In this document: positions 1 through 8,803 of the stretch, piece by piece
Layout: the number at the start of each line of letters is the position of its first letter
How positions within the stretch are numbered: the first letter of the stretch is position 1
Notes under the pieces: model-generated
What the model was told of the DNA's origin: nothing
The model's database searches: none
The model's input: only the letters and a program-made list of their open reading frames with translations
Position numbers and translations under genes: made by a program
From: a virus
Reading direction: 5' to 3' (one strand)
Length of the DNA stretch: 49,333 bases
IMG/VR virus record: IMGVR_UViG_3300037360_000021
Location: 1 to 49,333 of that record

Positions 1-2151
1 TATCTCGTACATAAAGCACGTCTGACCCGTCGTAGATGTTAGAGTTACCGTGAAACTCGTTCCCGCAACAACTCCCGATATGGTATACGGAGTTGTTAAA
101 AGTGGTGCTACGCAAGTTGGGGTGGATGGTAGATCAGACGCAAACGTGATCGGAATCAGAAAGATTCTGCTGTGCGTCGTTACCGCCGTTGTATTCACCG
201 TGTAGGTTGCCGTTAGGGTTGGGATGACGAACGCGCCCGCCGATGCGGACCCGCAAGCACCCGGAGATGCCGCATTGATTGCACAGTTGGTTGCTGTCGA
301 GTACGTAGCTGCTGATTCGTTGCCCACTACTGCTAATCCAGTTGCGTTGATTGTTGCTGCCAATTGAGTTGTAGTCGTTCCTCCGACGTTGAAGGTAATC
401 ACCTTGCCCGTGTTGGCCGTGGCGATATTCAAGTTGTCGGTGGACGCATACATGTAGCAGTCATCAGCCGCGCCGGAATTGTACGCCGCCTGGTTGTAGG
501 TGGACGAGTTGCAGCCTACGTCAAGGTAGTGGGTGGTCTGCGATCCATTGTCAGAAGTGGCAACTAAATCGCTCGAAGCAGCGTTGTCAGAGGATGTATT
601 CATTACGTTGATCTGGGTGGTGTTGGCAACGTTGCTCTCTGTGGCGTTGATGACCGCGCCCACCAGCGGAGTGACGGACCCAGCTTGAAAGTTTGCAGCC
701 TGGAATCCAGTGAGTCCAGTAGTGCCAGTCTGCGTGAGCGCCAAAGTTGCGGTGGGGTTAGTCCCCGGAGCGCCCATCACGTTTTGCAGACAAGACGCTT
801 CCGTACCCTGAGTACCCGCACCGCTTCCGTAATTATTAGTCAAGCAAAACTTCGGGGAGTTTACAGCCGCCGTAGACTGAATTACGGGTGAGCCTGTCGA
901 GCAAGTAGACCCTGCCGCATTGGTCACGGCAATGTATGTCGCAGAACTGGCAATCACAGGGAAAGTCGTGCCGTTGTTTGCCGTGCAAGTCGTGAAACCA
1001 GATACGGTCACAGCCGGAATTCCCGCATAAGCTCCGGCAGGGAAACCAACAGCCATCGCACCGCCCGTAATCGTGCCAGCAAGAGACGTGGTGGAAGCAG
1101 CGCTGACCACGGTTGATCCTGCCGCCGCTGTTTCGGTGACGCCCCACCAGTTCGTGTAGGTAATCGCAGAAGTGCTGGCTGCTGTCAAAATAAATACGCC
1201 GTTATTGCTCGGTGTAGTCAAGCCGGAAACTGTCACGGCATACCCGGTTGCGAGAGAACCCGGAAAGGTGCCAGTAATCGTGACCGTGCCGGAGCTTCCA
1301 TAAGACCCGGTGTAGGCCACGGCGTAGCCTGTAGTAGTCTGGCTAGAAGCAGCCTGTTGCGTGGCCGCAGTCAAAGTCAACGTCGCGCCAATTATCGGCA
1401 AAGCGTTTTGAAGAAGTTCCTGTGGCGCATTGGCAACATTTGTGTACTGCGCCAGGATATTGCTTGGCTGTGTCCCATTCAAAGAGATGTAGACCGCCTT
1501 GTTTGCTACCCCGTTAGCAAGGTACATATTGCCCGCCGTGGAAAGCAAACTTGTATCCCCCGCGAGTCCGATATTAAAAGCAGACGGGCAGTTGAAACCT
1601 GAATTGTTAATTCCTAGCCACATGAATCCGAGAGTATTTGTGCCTGTATCCTGCGTAGCTGAGTATCCAGACTGAGAGCATACTCCACTATTGAAATTCT
1701 GGATGTTCGTCTGCACGATTCCGGCGTAATTCTGTCCGATACTCAACCAATTTCCAGCACCCAGAGAAGCATTGCTGCTTCCTAAATTCAGTCCGATTCC
1801 TGGAGTCCAAGTATGGTTCGCATCGAACCCAGTAGTACCCGTTCCCGTCTGATACGGAATTTGGTAGATCGCTCCGCCCGCTAGATTAGTTGCTGTACCC
1901 GACGCACCAGCCGTAAGCACAGCCCACGTACCAGTTCCCGCCGTAATGTTTTGGCAGGAATACTGTAACCCGGTCGTCACTACCTGCTGATTAGCCACAC
2001 CCTGAGCGCAAGCTCCAGATGGTGCGCTGCTTACACTAACGGCTCCTCCGTAAACGGTAAGGCTTCCATAGTTTCCTACTCCAACTTGTCCGTTTTGCGC
2101 ATAGGAAACAGCACAAATCATCAACACCGCAACTAAGAGAATCCTTTTCAT
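1..2151 (-). CDS. Secreted Gly/Thr/Ser-rich tail-fibre-like protein, 3' end beyond the window
   Basis: The frame stays open from an ATG at 2151 to the left edge (717 codons without a stop), so the C-terminus is missing. The N-terminus is a textbook signal peptide: MKR, a hydrophobic core (ILLVAVLMICAV), then a likely signal peptidase site SYA|QN. The rest is low-complexity beta-type sequence rich in G, T, S, A and N with scattered Cys, including an Ig-like stretch near residues 270-310. The last ~90 visible residues (from about NCAINAASPGACGSASAG) form a beta domain of a kind I associate with acidobacterial and soil-phage surface proteins; this is recollection, not a search. The start follows an AGGACG ribosome site and lies 4 bp after the previous gene. 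A tail-fibre or appendage role is inferred from position and composition; an exported non-virion protein is the main alternative. Confidence 0.7.
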   Translation of the reverse strand, partial: MKRILLVAVLMICAVSYAQNGQVGVGNYGSLTVYGGAVSVSSAPSGACAQGVANQQVVTTGLQYSCQNITAGTGTWAVLTAGASGTATNLAGGAIYQIPYQTGTGTTGFDANHTWTPGIGLNLGSSNASLGAGNWLSIGQNYAGIVQTNIQNFNSGVCSQSGYSATQDTGTNTLGFMWLGINNSGFNCPSAFNIGLAGDTSLLSTAGNMYLANGVANKAVYISLNGTQPSNILAQYTNVANAPQELLQNALPIIGATLTLTAATQQAASSQTTTGYAVAYTGSYGSSGTVTITGTFPGSLATGYAVTVSGLTTPSNNGVFILTAASTSAITYTNWWGVTETAAAGSTVVSAASTTSLAGTITGGAMAVGFPAGAYAGIPAVTVSGFTTCTANNGTTFPVIASSATYIAVTNAAGSTCSTGSPVIQSTAAVNSPKFCLTNNYGSGAGTQGTEASCLQNVMGAPGTNPTATLALTQTGTTGLTGFQAANFQAGSVTPLVGAVINATESNVANTTQINVMNTSSDNAASSDLVATSDNGSQTTHYLDVGCNSSTYNQAAYNSGAADDCYMYASTDNLNIATANTGKVITFNVGGTTTTQLAATINATGLAVVGNESAATYSTATNCAINAASPGACGSASAGAFVIPTLTATYTVNTTAVTTHSRIFLIPITFASDLPSTPTCVAPLLTTPYTISGVVAGTSFTVTLTSTTGQTCFMYEI

Positions 2152-2155
2152 CGTC

Positions 2156-2542
2156 CTACCTCGTCAACAAAACCGTCATTGTTACTGTTGCATAATTCGC
2201 CAAAGCAACTACTTTCACGCGAGTAAACCTTGCCCAGAAAGACGGAAGTTCAATCCTTCCTACGTTTCCCGCATTTATCGTTCCTGTCGTTAAACTTGCA
2301 ATCGTTACATAGTGCGAGTCTTGGTCTATATCCGCTGTCTGCACGTCAATTTCAAACGCTCCAGGCGCTCCACTAAACGCTATGTCAAACGATATTCCCC
2401 ACGGATAAAAGATTCCTGGAATACGAGAAATCATGCACGCTACACTAGACTCGCCAACATACACAGACTCATTCTGAAACAAATAAGTCTGCGCTCCTTG
2501 CGCTATCAACGTCGCTTGTCCCGGACTTGCATAAGGTGGCAT
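2156..2542 (-). CDS. Small structural-region protein, function unknown
   Basis: A 128-residue protein with no family I recognise. It has no signal peptide or membrane segment and is mostly alternating hydrophobic/polar sequence that suggests beta structure. A very strong ribosome site (TAGGAGG, 8 nt before the ATG) overlaps the stop codon of the upstream 412-aa gene, so the two are probably coupled. Its place between a connector-like protein and the secreted fibre-like protein suggests a minor virion or tail component; this is inference from position only. Confidence 0.7.
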   Translation of the reverse strand: MPPYASPGQATLIAQGAQTYLFQNESVYVGESSVACMISRIPGIFYPWGISFDIAFSGAPGAFEIDVQTADIDQDSHYVTIASLTTGTINAGNVGRIELPSFWARFTRVKVVALANYATVTMTVLLTR

Positions 2543-2554
2543 TTTTGTTTCCTC

Positions 2555-3793
2555 CTACCAACCTACGTTGGCTTGGTTCCCTGTGTATGAATCTGGTTGC
2601 CCGTCACACGGAGCGTTCATGCGGGCCTTGGTGAAGTAAAGTTCCATCAAATTTCTATCCGCGATACGTGCTTGTCTCAACAAATCCTTATACTCTTCGT
2701 GATAGGCCTTTGCCAAAAACTGCCAGTTTGCGCCAGACCCGCGTTCCATATCGTCGCCTTTGGAACCTTCCTTCCAAAGACAGCACATTTCGTAAGTCCT
2801 TTGTCTTACCAATTCTTCACTTAAAGGATAAGCAATCGTGTCGTTCGGATTTACTAGCGGTGGTAAGTTGCATTGGCATTGGAATGTGTAGCTTAAAATC
2901 GAAATTGGGTGCGGCCATAATTCCACCAAAAGCTGACCATATGTTGCGCTTCCTGGCCTCGTATCAGTTCCATACGGAACTACGGCAGTTGGCTGATCGA
3001 ATATTTCGCGCTGGGCGTCTTCTACGGAGAGGTCGATCTGCGTCCAACTCCACCAGTCCATCTGCTCATTATTTTGCGTATCGCGAATATCCATCCATTT
3101 ACGGAATCCAACAGGACAAGGATAATAAGCCTGGTACACGCAATATTGTCCGTTCGTCTGTGCCGGTTCTACCCAGAGACGGTCGGTTGTTATTGTTGCA
3201 ATCAATGTAACAGAAAATGTAGCAGCCGTTCCGCCTTCAGAGAACGTCACATATGGCGTTGTATAGCCGCTCCCTGCCGTCAGAACGATGGGCGGTAGGG
3301 TAACCGTCCCATTGGCGTTCACAGTGACAGAGAGCGTGGCTCCTGCGCCTATGGATGGGTCAAGAACGGGTACCGTATACGTTCCTGGGGTTTGGCCTAA
3401 TCCTGGAGTCAAAACTGTAGCGTAAGCAACCGTGCCGTTATTTCCTACCCCGATGATGTTGTACAGGCTGTAGTAGGGAACGCGGATTTGCTGCTGCGTC
3501 AATAATGGCGGATACGGAACATTCGCAGTCCAAGCCGCTGTAGCGACAGCATCGGCTGTGATCGTGTTTGTGAATGGAACTACTGTAATTGTTCCGGGAC
3601 TCAAGAAATTCGTTCCGGCGTTCGGTCCACCTAGAAGTGAAGGGGTTAACCAGCCTCCAGTGACGTTCTGGAAACTCCAGACGTTTTCCATCTGTATCTT
3701 CGTGTATGCTTCGTTAATTCTGGTCGCGGCTAGTCCCCTATTCATGCCTGAAAAGGTTCCCAGCACATCTTGAATGATATTCTGAAACGCCAC
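2555..3793 (-). CDS. Virion structural protein, possible head-tail adaptor or tail tube protein
   Basis: A 412-residue protein starting at GTG with GGGAG about 9 nt upstream. The N-terminus (residues 1-50, GMNRGLAATRINEAYTKI) and the C-terminal half (aromatic-rich, then a Glu/Arg-rich helical tail) resemble phage adaptor or tail-tube-A type proteins. A Gly/Thr-rich insert around residues 120-200 contains GSGY...P.V.FSEGGTAATF, a motif shared with the two structural proteins encoded at 4934-5488 and 5547-6392. It ends with TAG. The adaptor assignment is tentative and rests on layout, length and general sequence character. Confidence 0.6.
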   Translation of the reverse strand: MAFQNIIQDVLGTFSGMNRGLAATRINEAYTKIQMENVWSFQNVTGGWLTPSLLGGPNAGTNFLSPGTITVVPFTNTITADAVATAAWTANVPYPPLLTQQQIRVPYYSLYNIIGVGNNGTVAYATVLTPGLGQTPGTYTVPVLDPSIGAGATLSVTVNANGTVTLPPIVLTAGSGYTTPYVTFSEGGTAATFSVTLIATITTDRLWVEPAQTNGQYCVYQAYYPCPVGFRKWMDIRDTQNNEQMDWWSWTQIDLSVEDAQREIFDQPTAVVPYGTDTRPGSATYGQLLVELWPHPISILSYTFQCQCNLPPLVNPNDTIAYPLSEELVRQRTYEMCCLWKEGSKGDDMERGSGANWQFLAKAYHEEYKDLLRQARIADRNLMELYFTKARMNAPCDGQPDSYTGNQANVGW

Positions 3794-3806
3794 GTCTCAT
3801 CACTCC

Positions 3807-4154
3807 CTACTTGCCTGCAACCCGTTTCCGCGTAGTTTTCTTCCGCGTCTGTGGCTTCTTTGCCACACTTTTTGGCTTTGGTCCTGCTACGCGCTTCTTG
3901 CTCGAATCTTTCTCATGCTTATTCCAAGCGTCCTCGTTTTTCAGATGAGCTTGCTTTTCCCTGATATTGTCTTCTTTGTTGCCTGGAGTTTCGTATTCAT
4001 GACTGTAACCCGCGTATTGTTTCTCAGCTTGTTTCCGATAACGACCATGCTTCCACTTTTCCGTAGAACCCTTCCCGTAGTATTCTCCTTTGGTTATTCC
4101 ATAGGGAATATCTGATTTAACGGAAGGTTTCTTTGTGGATTTCTTAGTCGCCAT
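3807..4154 (-). CDS. Highly basic small protein with C-terminal KRVAGK
   Basis: A 115-residue Lys/Arg-rich protein starting MATKKSTKK and ending RKRVAGK, with a second copy of the tail motif inside (KKRVAGPK). No conserved domain is recognised. The composition is histone-H1-like, which fits nucleic-acid binding. The neighbouring 79-aa basic protein ends with the same KRVAGK. I see no clear ribosome site before the ATG, which lies 6 nt after the stop of that neighbour, so translation may be coupled. A DNA-condensing or virion internal protein is inference. Confidence 0.65.
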   Translation of the reverse strand: MATKKSTKKPSVKSDIPYGITKGEYYGKGSTEKWKHGRYRKQAEKQYAGYSHEYETPGNKEDNIREKQAHLKNEDAWNKHEKDSSKKRVAGPKPKSVAKKPQTRKKTTRKRVAGK

Positions 4155-4160
4155 AGGACA

Positions 4161-4400
4161 CTACTTTCCCGCAACGCGCTTGTGAGTCTTCTTGTGGTTC
4201 ACTGGCTTCTTCGCCGCAATCGCAACCTTTGCCAATCCGCCAACAATCTTCTTGCTACCCGCTGTACCACCCTTGATCGTAGCGTGTTTCTTCCCATTCT
4301 TCTTGCGGTTGTGAACCTTATGAGCCACCGCTGGATTATCAGGAAAATGCGCGTCATCCCCATCTTCCATGCTCTTCTTGCTCATTTTCATCTTTGCCAT
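4161..4400 (-). CDS. Basic small protein with C-terminal KRVAGK
   Basis: A 79-residue Lys/His-rich protein with an acidic patch near residues 12-20 (EDGDDAHF) and a C-terminal Ala/Lys stretch ending KKTHKRVAGK. That ending matches the next gene (3807-4154), and both stop with TAG directly after KRVAGK, which argues that TAG is a genuine terminator here. GGAGGA precedes the ATG. It is one of five tiny basic proteins in the structural block; function unknown, nucleic-acid binding inferred from charge. Confidence 0.65.
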   Translation of the reverse strand: MAKMKMSKKSMEDGDDAHFPDNPAVAHKVHNRKKNGKKHATIKGGTAGSKKIVGGLAKVAIAAKKPVNHKKTHKRVAGK

Positions 4401-4415
4401 GATTCCTCCTCCGTC

Positions 4416-4595
4416 TTAATCTTCTTTTTCGTTGGCGGGAACTCCCTGTCGGTAATACTTCGGGAACTCTTCGTTAGTCTTCCTAGCAAGGTCAATTTCG
4501 CCTGATGCTTTGGTTCCGCCAACGACATAATTTGTCGGCGTAATTTTCGCAGCAGACCCTCCGCCATACGTGTTGTAGATGCTCTTGGTCGCCAT
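4416..4595 (-). CDS. Small structural-region protein, unknown
   Basis: 59 residues from the second of two adjacent ATGs; AGGAG lies 5 nt before this one and only 2 nt before the first, at 4598. The sequence is Gly/Ala/Thr-rich at the start and charged at the end (NEEFPKYYRQGVPANEKED). No family is recognised. It sits in the same tight row as the basic proteins and is probably co-translated with them. Confidence 0.6.
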   Translation of the reverse strand: MATKSIYNTYGGGSAAKITPTNYVVGGTKASGEIDLARKTNEEFPKYYRQGVPANEKED

Positions 4596-4607
4596 CATTG
4601 CTCCTAG

Positions 4608-4793
4608 TTACTTGAGGATAGTTTTCTTGCCAGACTTCTTTTTGCCACCCGTCTTCTTGCCACCAACTTTCACTTTTCCTGTTCCTTTGTGAACATGGAT
4701 CGTCGAATGACCTTTGATATGGTGGTTGGCCTTCACTGTGTGCTTTGCGTGGCTTGGCGATGGTGTCTTGTGAATCTTAGATTTCGTGGGCAT
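4608..4793 (-). CDS. Lys/His-rich basic mini-protein
   Basis: 61 residues beginning MPTKSKIHKTPSPS and ending in a Gly/Lys-rich tail. The start was chosen because AAGGAG lies about 8 nt upstream; the longer frame from 4826 has no such site. The ribosome-binding leader (aaggagaaacacaatg) is the same as the one before the 38-aa basic protein at 9131-9247. A DNA-binding or DNA-condensing role is inferred from charge only. Confidence 0.65.
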   Translation of the reverse strand: MPTKSKIHKTPSPSHAKHTVKANHHIKGHSTIHVHKGTGKVKVGGKKTGGKKKSGKKTILK

Positions 4794-4846
4794 TGTGTTT
4801 CTCCTTTTCGTTTGGTACTTATTCAAAATCCTTGTCTTACCGAAAA

Positions 4847-4884
4847 CGCCCCCTGCGATTACCCTTCCGGGACCACAGAGGGCG
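4847..4884 (-). terminator. Hairpin with short U tract, likely terminator or processing site
   Basis: Arms CGCCCTCTG and CAGGGGGCG (minus strand) pair over 9 bp with one G-U, and the loop holds a second small CCC/GGG hairpin. TTTT follows on the minus strand. It lies between the 184-aa gene and the 61-aa basic gene. Confidence 0.55.
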
Positions 4885-4933
4885 TAAGTGTCTGTCCACC
4901 GGGAGAGGATAGAATCAGACCTTGTGTTAAAAC

Positions 4934-5488
4934 TTAGTATTCACCACCAAAACCTGCAAGCTGTATAGTTTCAGCCGATAGGTTGGTTCCTGCTGGAACT
5001 TCAATACCGTTTACTATGCCAATCGTTGCGGTAAGCGTTGGAGGAGTTCCACCAGTGGCAGCGCTCACTGTGGGAACAGACAAATACCCTGAACCAGACG
5101 ATGTTATATTAATAGCAGTCACAGCAGAAGTCGAAACCGTGATAGTACCTGTCGCGTTTCCAGTAGAGAACGTGAGCGCATAAGTTCCAGCAGTCATTCC
5201 AGAACCGCCCGAAGAACTAACACCATCCACGCCAAGTTGATTACCCGCATAGACCCACTTAAGTTTCCAAGTTGGTCGTACTCCAGATGAACTTTGTGCA
5301 GGAACAACAGCGTAGTTTCCGCTAAGAGATAACACATCAGACGTAATCGTATCAATGTATGTGTGAGAAGGCGAGAGTTGCGATGGATCGCCTCCTAAAA
5401 CATAAGACGCAGGTCCGTTACCGTACCCTACCCACGCGAATCTCCGACCAATCAAATCTGGGTAACCAGGAATTAGTGTTATCAGCAT
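4934..5488 (-). CDS. Structural protein with a GSGY-type beta domain
   Basis: A 184-residue protein. Residues 1-90 are a mixed domain (MLITLIPGYPDLIGRRFAW...). The C-terminal part is Gly/Ser/Thr-rich and carries SGSGYLSVPTVSAATGG followed by TPPTLTATIG, a motif also present in the neighbours at 2555-3793 and 5547-6392. It lies two genes downstream of the capsid gene. A minor virion, decoration or tail component is likely by position; the exact role is unknown. Confidence 0.65.
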   Translation of the reverse strand: MLITLIPGYPDLIGRRFAWVGYGNGPASYVLGGDPSQLSPSHTYIDTITSDVLSLSGNYAVVPAQSSSGVRPTWKLKWVYAGNQLGVDGVSSSGGSGMTAGTYALTFSTGNATGTITVSTSAVTAINITSSGSGYLSVPTVSAATGGTPPTLTATIGIVNGIEVPAGTNLSAETIQLAGFGGEY

Positions 5489-5513
5489 GATTTCTCCTTA
5501 CTGCAAAACTTGC

Positions 5514-5534
5514 GGGGCGGTATTTCACCGCCCC
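5514..5534 (-). terminator. Perfect 8-bp hairpin between structural genes
   Basis: GGGGCGGT, a 5-nt loop, then ACCGCCCC. Only a weak T-rich stretch follows on the minus strand (gcaagttttg), so it could be a partial terminator, an RNase processing site or an mRNA-stabilising hairpin. Confidence 0.45.
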
Positions 5535-5546
5535 ATCCATTAATGA

Positions 5547-6392
5547 TTAGTCTTGGACCGTTGGACCGTTAAGAAGAACCTTGAATGGCGTGATTGCCGT
5601 ATTTGTAACGGCCACTCCGTCAAGGACGTATCCAATTGCGTATTGGGTGAAAGTAGTGCTCGAAGTTGTCATCAATCCAATTGGGGATGATGAAGCCGCG
5701 ATAGCAAATGTACCTGCGGTTTGAAGTACTGTCGCAGCATCCAACACAGTAGCAATTCCAAGTTCCTGCACAAATCCATAGTTGCCCGGTGTAATTGAGT
5801 TCAAGAACACCACAGGGCGAACTAGCACACCATTTGAAGACGCAATATCTGCGCTGGTAACTTGATTGACTGCGTACCCCATCTGAACATTAAGAGTAGG
5901 AGGAGTTCCGCCAGTTCCAGTAATCGTTGCAGTTGGGAGTGAGGTAAATCCAACACCCGGAGTCAACAATGTGATTGCTACAGTCGTTGCAGTCAGCACA
6001 ACAACTTGGTATGTTGCCTGAGTCGTAGCACCACCGCCTGATGTGGTTCCTGTAACAGAGGTTCCTACTGTCATACCGGAACCAGCTACAAGCTGCACAA
6101 TGTTCTGGACAAACTGACCTGGTTGAATATAGCCAACCGTACCAGCCTTGACGTTAGCAGCGGTAGCGTTCGATGCTACATACACATAACGATACCGACC
6201 AGCGTGCAACAGTCCATTTGTCGGATAGGACAGTTGATTAGCTTCCTGCTCCGTAAGGTCGAAGTAGTCACCAAGATTCAATCCACCACCCGCATACTGG
6301 AGGCCAGTGATCGGATCGCTCATGCCTGACTGCGACACGCTATTCACGTTGTTAAGAGGACCAAATGTTGGCAATGCTTGTTGAAGTGGCAT
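5547..6392 (-). CDS. Probable head decoration or minor capsid protein
   Basis: A 281-residue protein directly downstream of the capsid gene. Residues 30-80 (GGLNLGDYFDLTEQEANQLSYPTNGLLHAGRYRYV) and the C-terminal part (FAIAASSSPIGLMTTSSTTFTQ, then GYVLDGVA) look like a compact surface protein. A Gly/Thr-rich insert at about 100-175 contains TPGVGFTSLPTATITGTGG followed by TPPTLNVQMGY, the shared structural-gene motif. A decoration role is inferred from its place after the capsid gene and its composition. Confidence 0.6.
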   Translation of the reverse strand: MPLQQALPTFGPLNNVNSVSQSGMSDPITGLQYAGGGLNLGDYFDLTEQEANQLSYPTNGLLHAGRYRYVYVASNATAANVKAGTVGYIQPGQFVQNIVQLVAGSGMTVGTSVTGTTSGGGATTQATYQVVVLTATTVAITLLTPGVGFTSLPTATITGTGGTPPTLNVQMGYAVNQVTSADIASSNGVLVRPVVFLNSITPGNYGFVQELGIATVLDAATVLQTAGTFAIAASSSPIGLMTTSSTTFTQYAIGYVLDGVAVTNTAITPFKVLLNGPTVQD

Positions 6393-6436
6393 CGTAAATC
6401 TCCTTGACTACATTCTCGAAATCAAACTTGTTGTCA

Positions 6437-6468
6437 GCCTGACTGCCTAATTACTCAAACAGTCAGGC
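6437..6468 (-). other. Perfect 9-bp inverted repeat downstream of the capsid gene
   Basis: GCCTGACTG and CAGTCAGGC flank a 14-nt loop. No U tract follows on the minus strand, so a classic terminator is unlikely; mRNA processing or stabilisation of the capsid transcript fits better. Confidence 0.5.
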
Positions 6469-6475
6469 GTTAATC

Positions 6476-7747
6476 TTAGGCGGTGAATCCGAATCCTAGT
6501 GCGTTTTGCCTTGGCTGGGCGCAATATAGGTTCGTTGCCAAGCGCATGAAGATTGTATCCACGCTCACGTTATTCCACTGGCTCGTCCTGCGCACTCCAA
6601 AGTTCCATCCGGGCTTGTCTGTCGTCCGTAGTTTGAACGTCTCAGGAGTCAAGAAGTAAATCGCTTCTGACGGCTGAATCAAAGCATTCGATGGCATACC
6701 AGAGTTAGTTGGAGACAGAGCTACGTTTGCACCTGCCGCGCTTACATACTGTGGAGTTTGGAAAGCTATCGTGGTGGTGTTCGATCCTACGCCGTCAACC
6801 AAGCTCGTGTTTCCAGACGCTCCACCAGACGCAAGAGGAATGTAATACTGAGCGTTTGCAGACGGTGCCAGAGGATCGGAATAAATCTGCGTTCCGTTGA
6901 AATCCAGAGCATCCCAAGTAATATCATGCTTCGTGTTGGAAATGTCGCGCCGATAAGCATCCAACGCAATCGCAATCGCCTTGAATCCAAATACGTTCGT
7001 GATTCCCAACTTCGGCTTGCCACCTGTGATCTTGCACTGAGACCAAAGCTGCATCAAAGAACCAAAGTTAATCTGTCCAGGGCCGCTCGTTGCAGGAGCC
7101 GACGTTGTACCAGTCGTTACCTGTTGTCCAAGATACAACGGAGTCACGTTAATTGACGCACCTACCGCGCCGTTACGTGCCTGTGAACCGTAAGACTTGT
7201 AGATGTTTCCATACAGCGACGGATCAATACCGTTATTCAAAGCCTCGTCCAAACCGTTGCTCACCTTGCTACGGTTATCCAAAACTGTCGAAGACGATAC
7301 CTGTCCATGACGGAAAGAGTCCATCTCAAGCATCGTATTGATCTGCATGACCAACGCTTCCATAAAAATAGCGTACAGATCAGCAATTCGCGCAGGACCA
7401 GAGTTAATAACACCACCCTGCTTCGAGCCGTCATCCATTTCCCAATCGTCCATCGGGAACCAAGAAGCGTATCCCTTCTCGTAGAACTTCAGCTTGTCAG
7501 TGATCTGATTACGAGTCACTGTGATCGTCTGACCAGGGTTTACGCCTCCGCCCTGTGGACGACCATAAAGGAAGACTTCCGTCATGCCCGCGCCACCAAG
7601 GTAAGGGTCTGCTACGCCAGAATGACGAAGCTCTTCGAGAAACGGGGTTCCAACGAAGAAGTTATTCCAGACCGTCTCCTTGCGTACCGACTCCAGGTTG
7701 GTAGCATCGATTTCATTAACCAAAGGGTCTTGCGGTGTAAATGCCAT
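6476..7747 (-). CDS. Major capsid protein (probable)
   Basis: A 423-residue protein that would form the icosahedral shell. It starts MAFTPQDPLVNEIDATNLESVRKETVWNNFF in pattern and ends VDTIFMRLATNLYCAQPRQNALGFGF, where the closing W.N.S.D..F.R.A..... phrase is typical of phage coat proteins. A Gly/Ser/Thr-rich region near 190-230 and 320-350 suggests surface loops. The assignment rests on length, on its place just after the coiled-coil scaffold gene (46 bp gap) in the order portal, scaffold, capsid, and on the absence of another candidate. The fold (probably HK97-like) is inferred. Confidence 0.8.
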   Translation of the reverse strand: MAFTPQDPLVNEIDATNLESVRKETVWNNFFVGTPFLEELRHSGVADPYLGGAGMTEVFLYGRPQGGGVNPGQTITVTRNQITDKLKFYEKGYASWFPMDDWEMDDGSKQGGVINSGPARIADLYAIFMEALVMQINTMLEMDSFRHGQVSSSTVLDNRSKVSNGLDEALNNGIDPSLYGNIYKSYGSQARNGAVGASINVTPLYLGQQVTTGTTSAPATSGPGQINFGSLMQLWSQCKITGGKPKLGITNVFGFKAIAIALDAYRRDISNTKHDITWDALDFNGTQIYSDPLAPSANAQYYIPLASGGASGNTSLVDGVGSNTTTIAFQTPQYVSAAGANVALSPTNSGMPSNALIQPSEAIYFLTPETFKLRTTDKPGWNFGVRRTSQWNNVSVDTIFMRLATNLYCAQPRQNALGFGFTA

Positions 7748-7793
7748 GATGGTTTCCTTTCAGCAGTTAAGCTGTTCTTAAAATCTGTTTCTC

Positions 7794-8771
7794 TTACGCT
7801 ACAACCGATTCGCGCTCTTCAATTGCCTTGTGAATATTATTCAAGGTCAACTGTCTGCGCTCATTTGCGCTCATCTTCGTTGGATCGGGACGCTCACCTT
7901 GAGCTACTGCCCGCTTCAACTCTGTAAACTTTGCCGACCCAGGAGGCAACTTCGTATCAGGATTGCTGCTCATCTGCTCGGCTCTCAAACGATCCTTGGA
8001 CGCAAACTCAGCCTCACGAGCATCCAACTTAGCCTTCCATTCAGCATCCGCAGCAGTTCTGGACGCGGCTGCAATCTCATCATCATGCTTCTTTGCTTCC
8101 GCCGCACGATGCTCCGCTTCCTTCTCCGCAAACTTAAATGTCCTAGCCGCATACTCCATCGGGCTAAGTTTAATTGCGTCTGCCTTCGCCACTAGATCGC
8201 TAGGAGAAATAGGAATTGGAGTTCCATAAAGTTGCTGATACTTCCAATTAATATCTTGAATTGTGTGTACTCCCTGATCCAAACGCTTCATAATCGCATC
8301 TTCTGAGAATGTAGGAGTTCCGGGAGTCTTTACTGGGTCTACTACTGGAGCAGGAGGGGTAAAATTAGGAAGGTCCGCAGGAGCAAAATTCAAATCTTTC
8401 AATCCTGTAATCTGAGTCTTATAGTAAGCTGCTGCTGCTTGTGCGTCCGCTGCTTCCTTTGCCAACTTCTGTCTTTCTGTTTCCCAAGCTGCTACGCCCG
8501 GATTATATGTGGTGTTCCAAAACTCGTCTACCGATCTCTTGTTCAACTCTGCGGCGTCCTGTGCGGCCTTCGCTGCCGTTGTTAATTCCTCTTGCGCTTT
8601 CCTATCCGCCTCGGCCTTCGCTGCTGCTTCTACCGCCGCTTTATGCTTTTGTTCCGCTTCCGTCTGTACGCCAGTCACATAACCGTTAAGCCCATTTAGA
8701 GCTTTCGCGTCAAGAGCATCAATTTGTTCCTGACTCCAACCGGATTGCTTCAACACTTCTGCTATCGTCAT
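7794..8771 (-). CDS. Scaffolding protein (probable)
   Basis: A 325-residue, charged, Ala/Lys/Glu-rich protein. Residues 35-120 and 190-260 are predicted coiled coil with AEA/KAE repeats; a Pro-rich hinge lies near 135-160 (NFTPPAPVVDPVKTPGTPTF). The N-terminus (AEVLKQSGWSQEQIDALDAKA) looks like a short helical head and the C-terminus is basic. Such proteins guide procapsid assembly and leave the head before DNA entry. Position immediately upstream of the capsid gene in transcription order supports this strongly. Confidence 0.75.
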   Translation of the reverse strand: MTIAEVLKQSGWSQEQIDALDAKALNGLNGYVTGVQTEAEQKHKAAVEAAAKAEADRKAQEELTTAAKAAQDAAELNKRSVDEFWNTTYNPGVAAWETERQKLAKEAADAQAAAAYYKTQITGLKDLNFAPADLPNFTPPAPVVDPVKTPGTPTFSEDAIMKRLDQGVHTIQDINWKYQQLYGTPIPISPSDLVAKADAIKLSPMEYAARTFKFAEKEAEHRAAEAKKHDDEIAAASRTAADAEWKAKLDAREAEFASKDRLRAEQMSSNPDTKLPPGSAKFTELKRAVAQGERPDPTKMSANERRQLTLNNIHKAIEERESVVA

Positions 8772-8803
8772 GGTTCACTATTCTCCCGGATTTCCTTGTT
8801 GTC

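Noticed and set aside
2668-3210. Plus-strand frame of 180 codons inside the structural gene
   Set aside because: Shadow of the minus-strand 412-aa gene, whose product is coherent.
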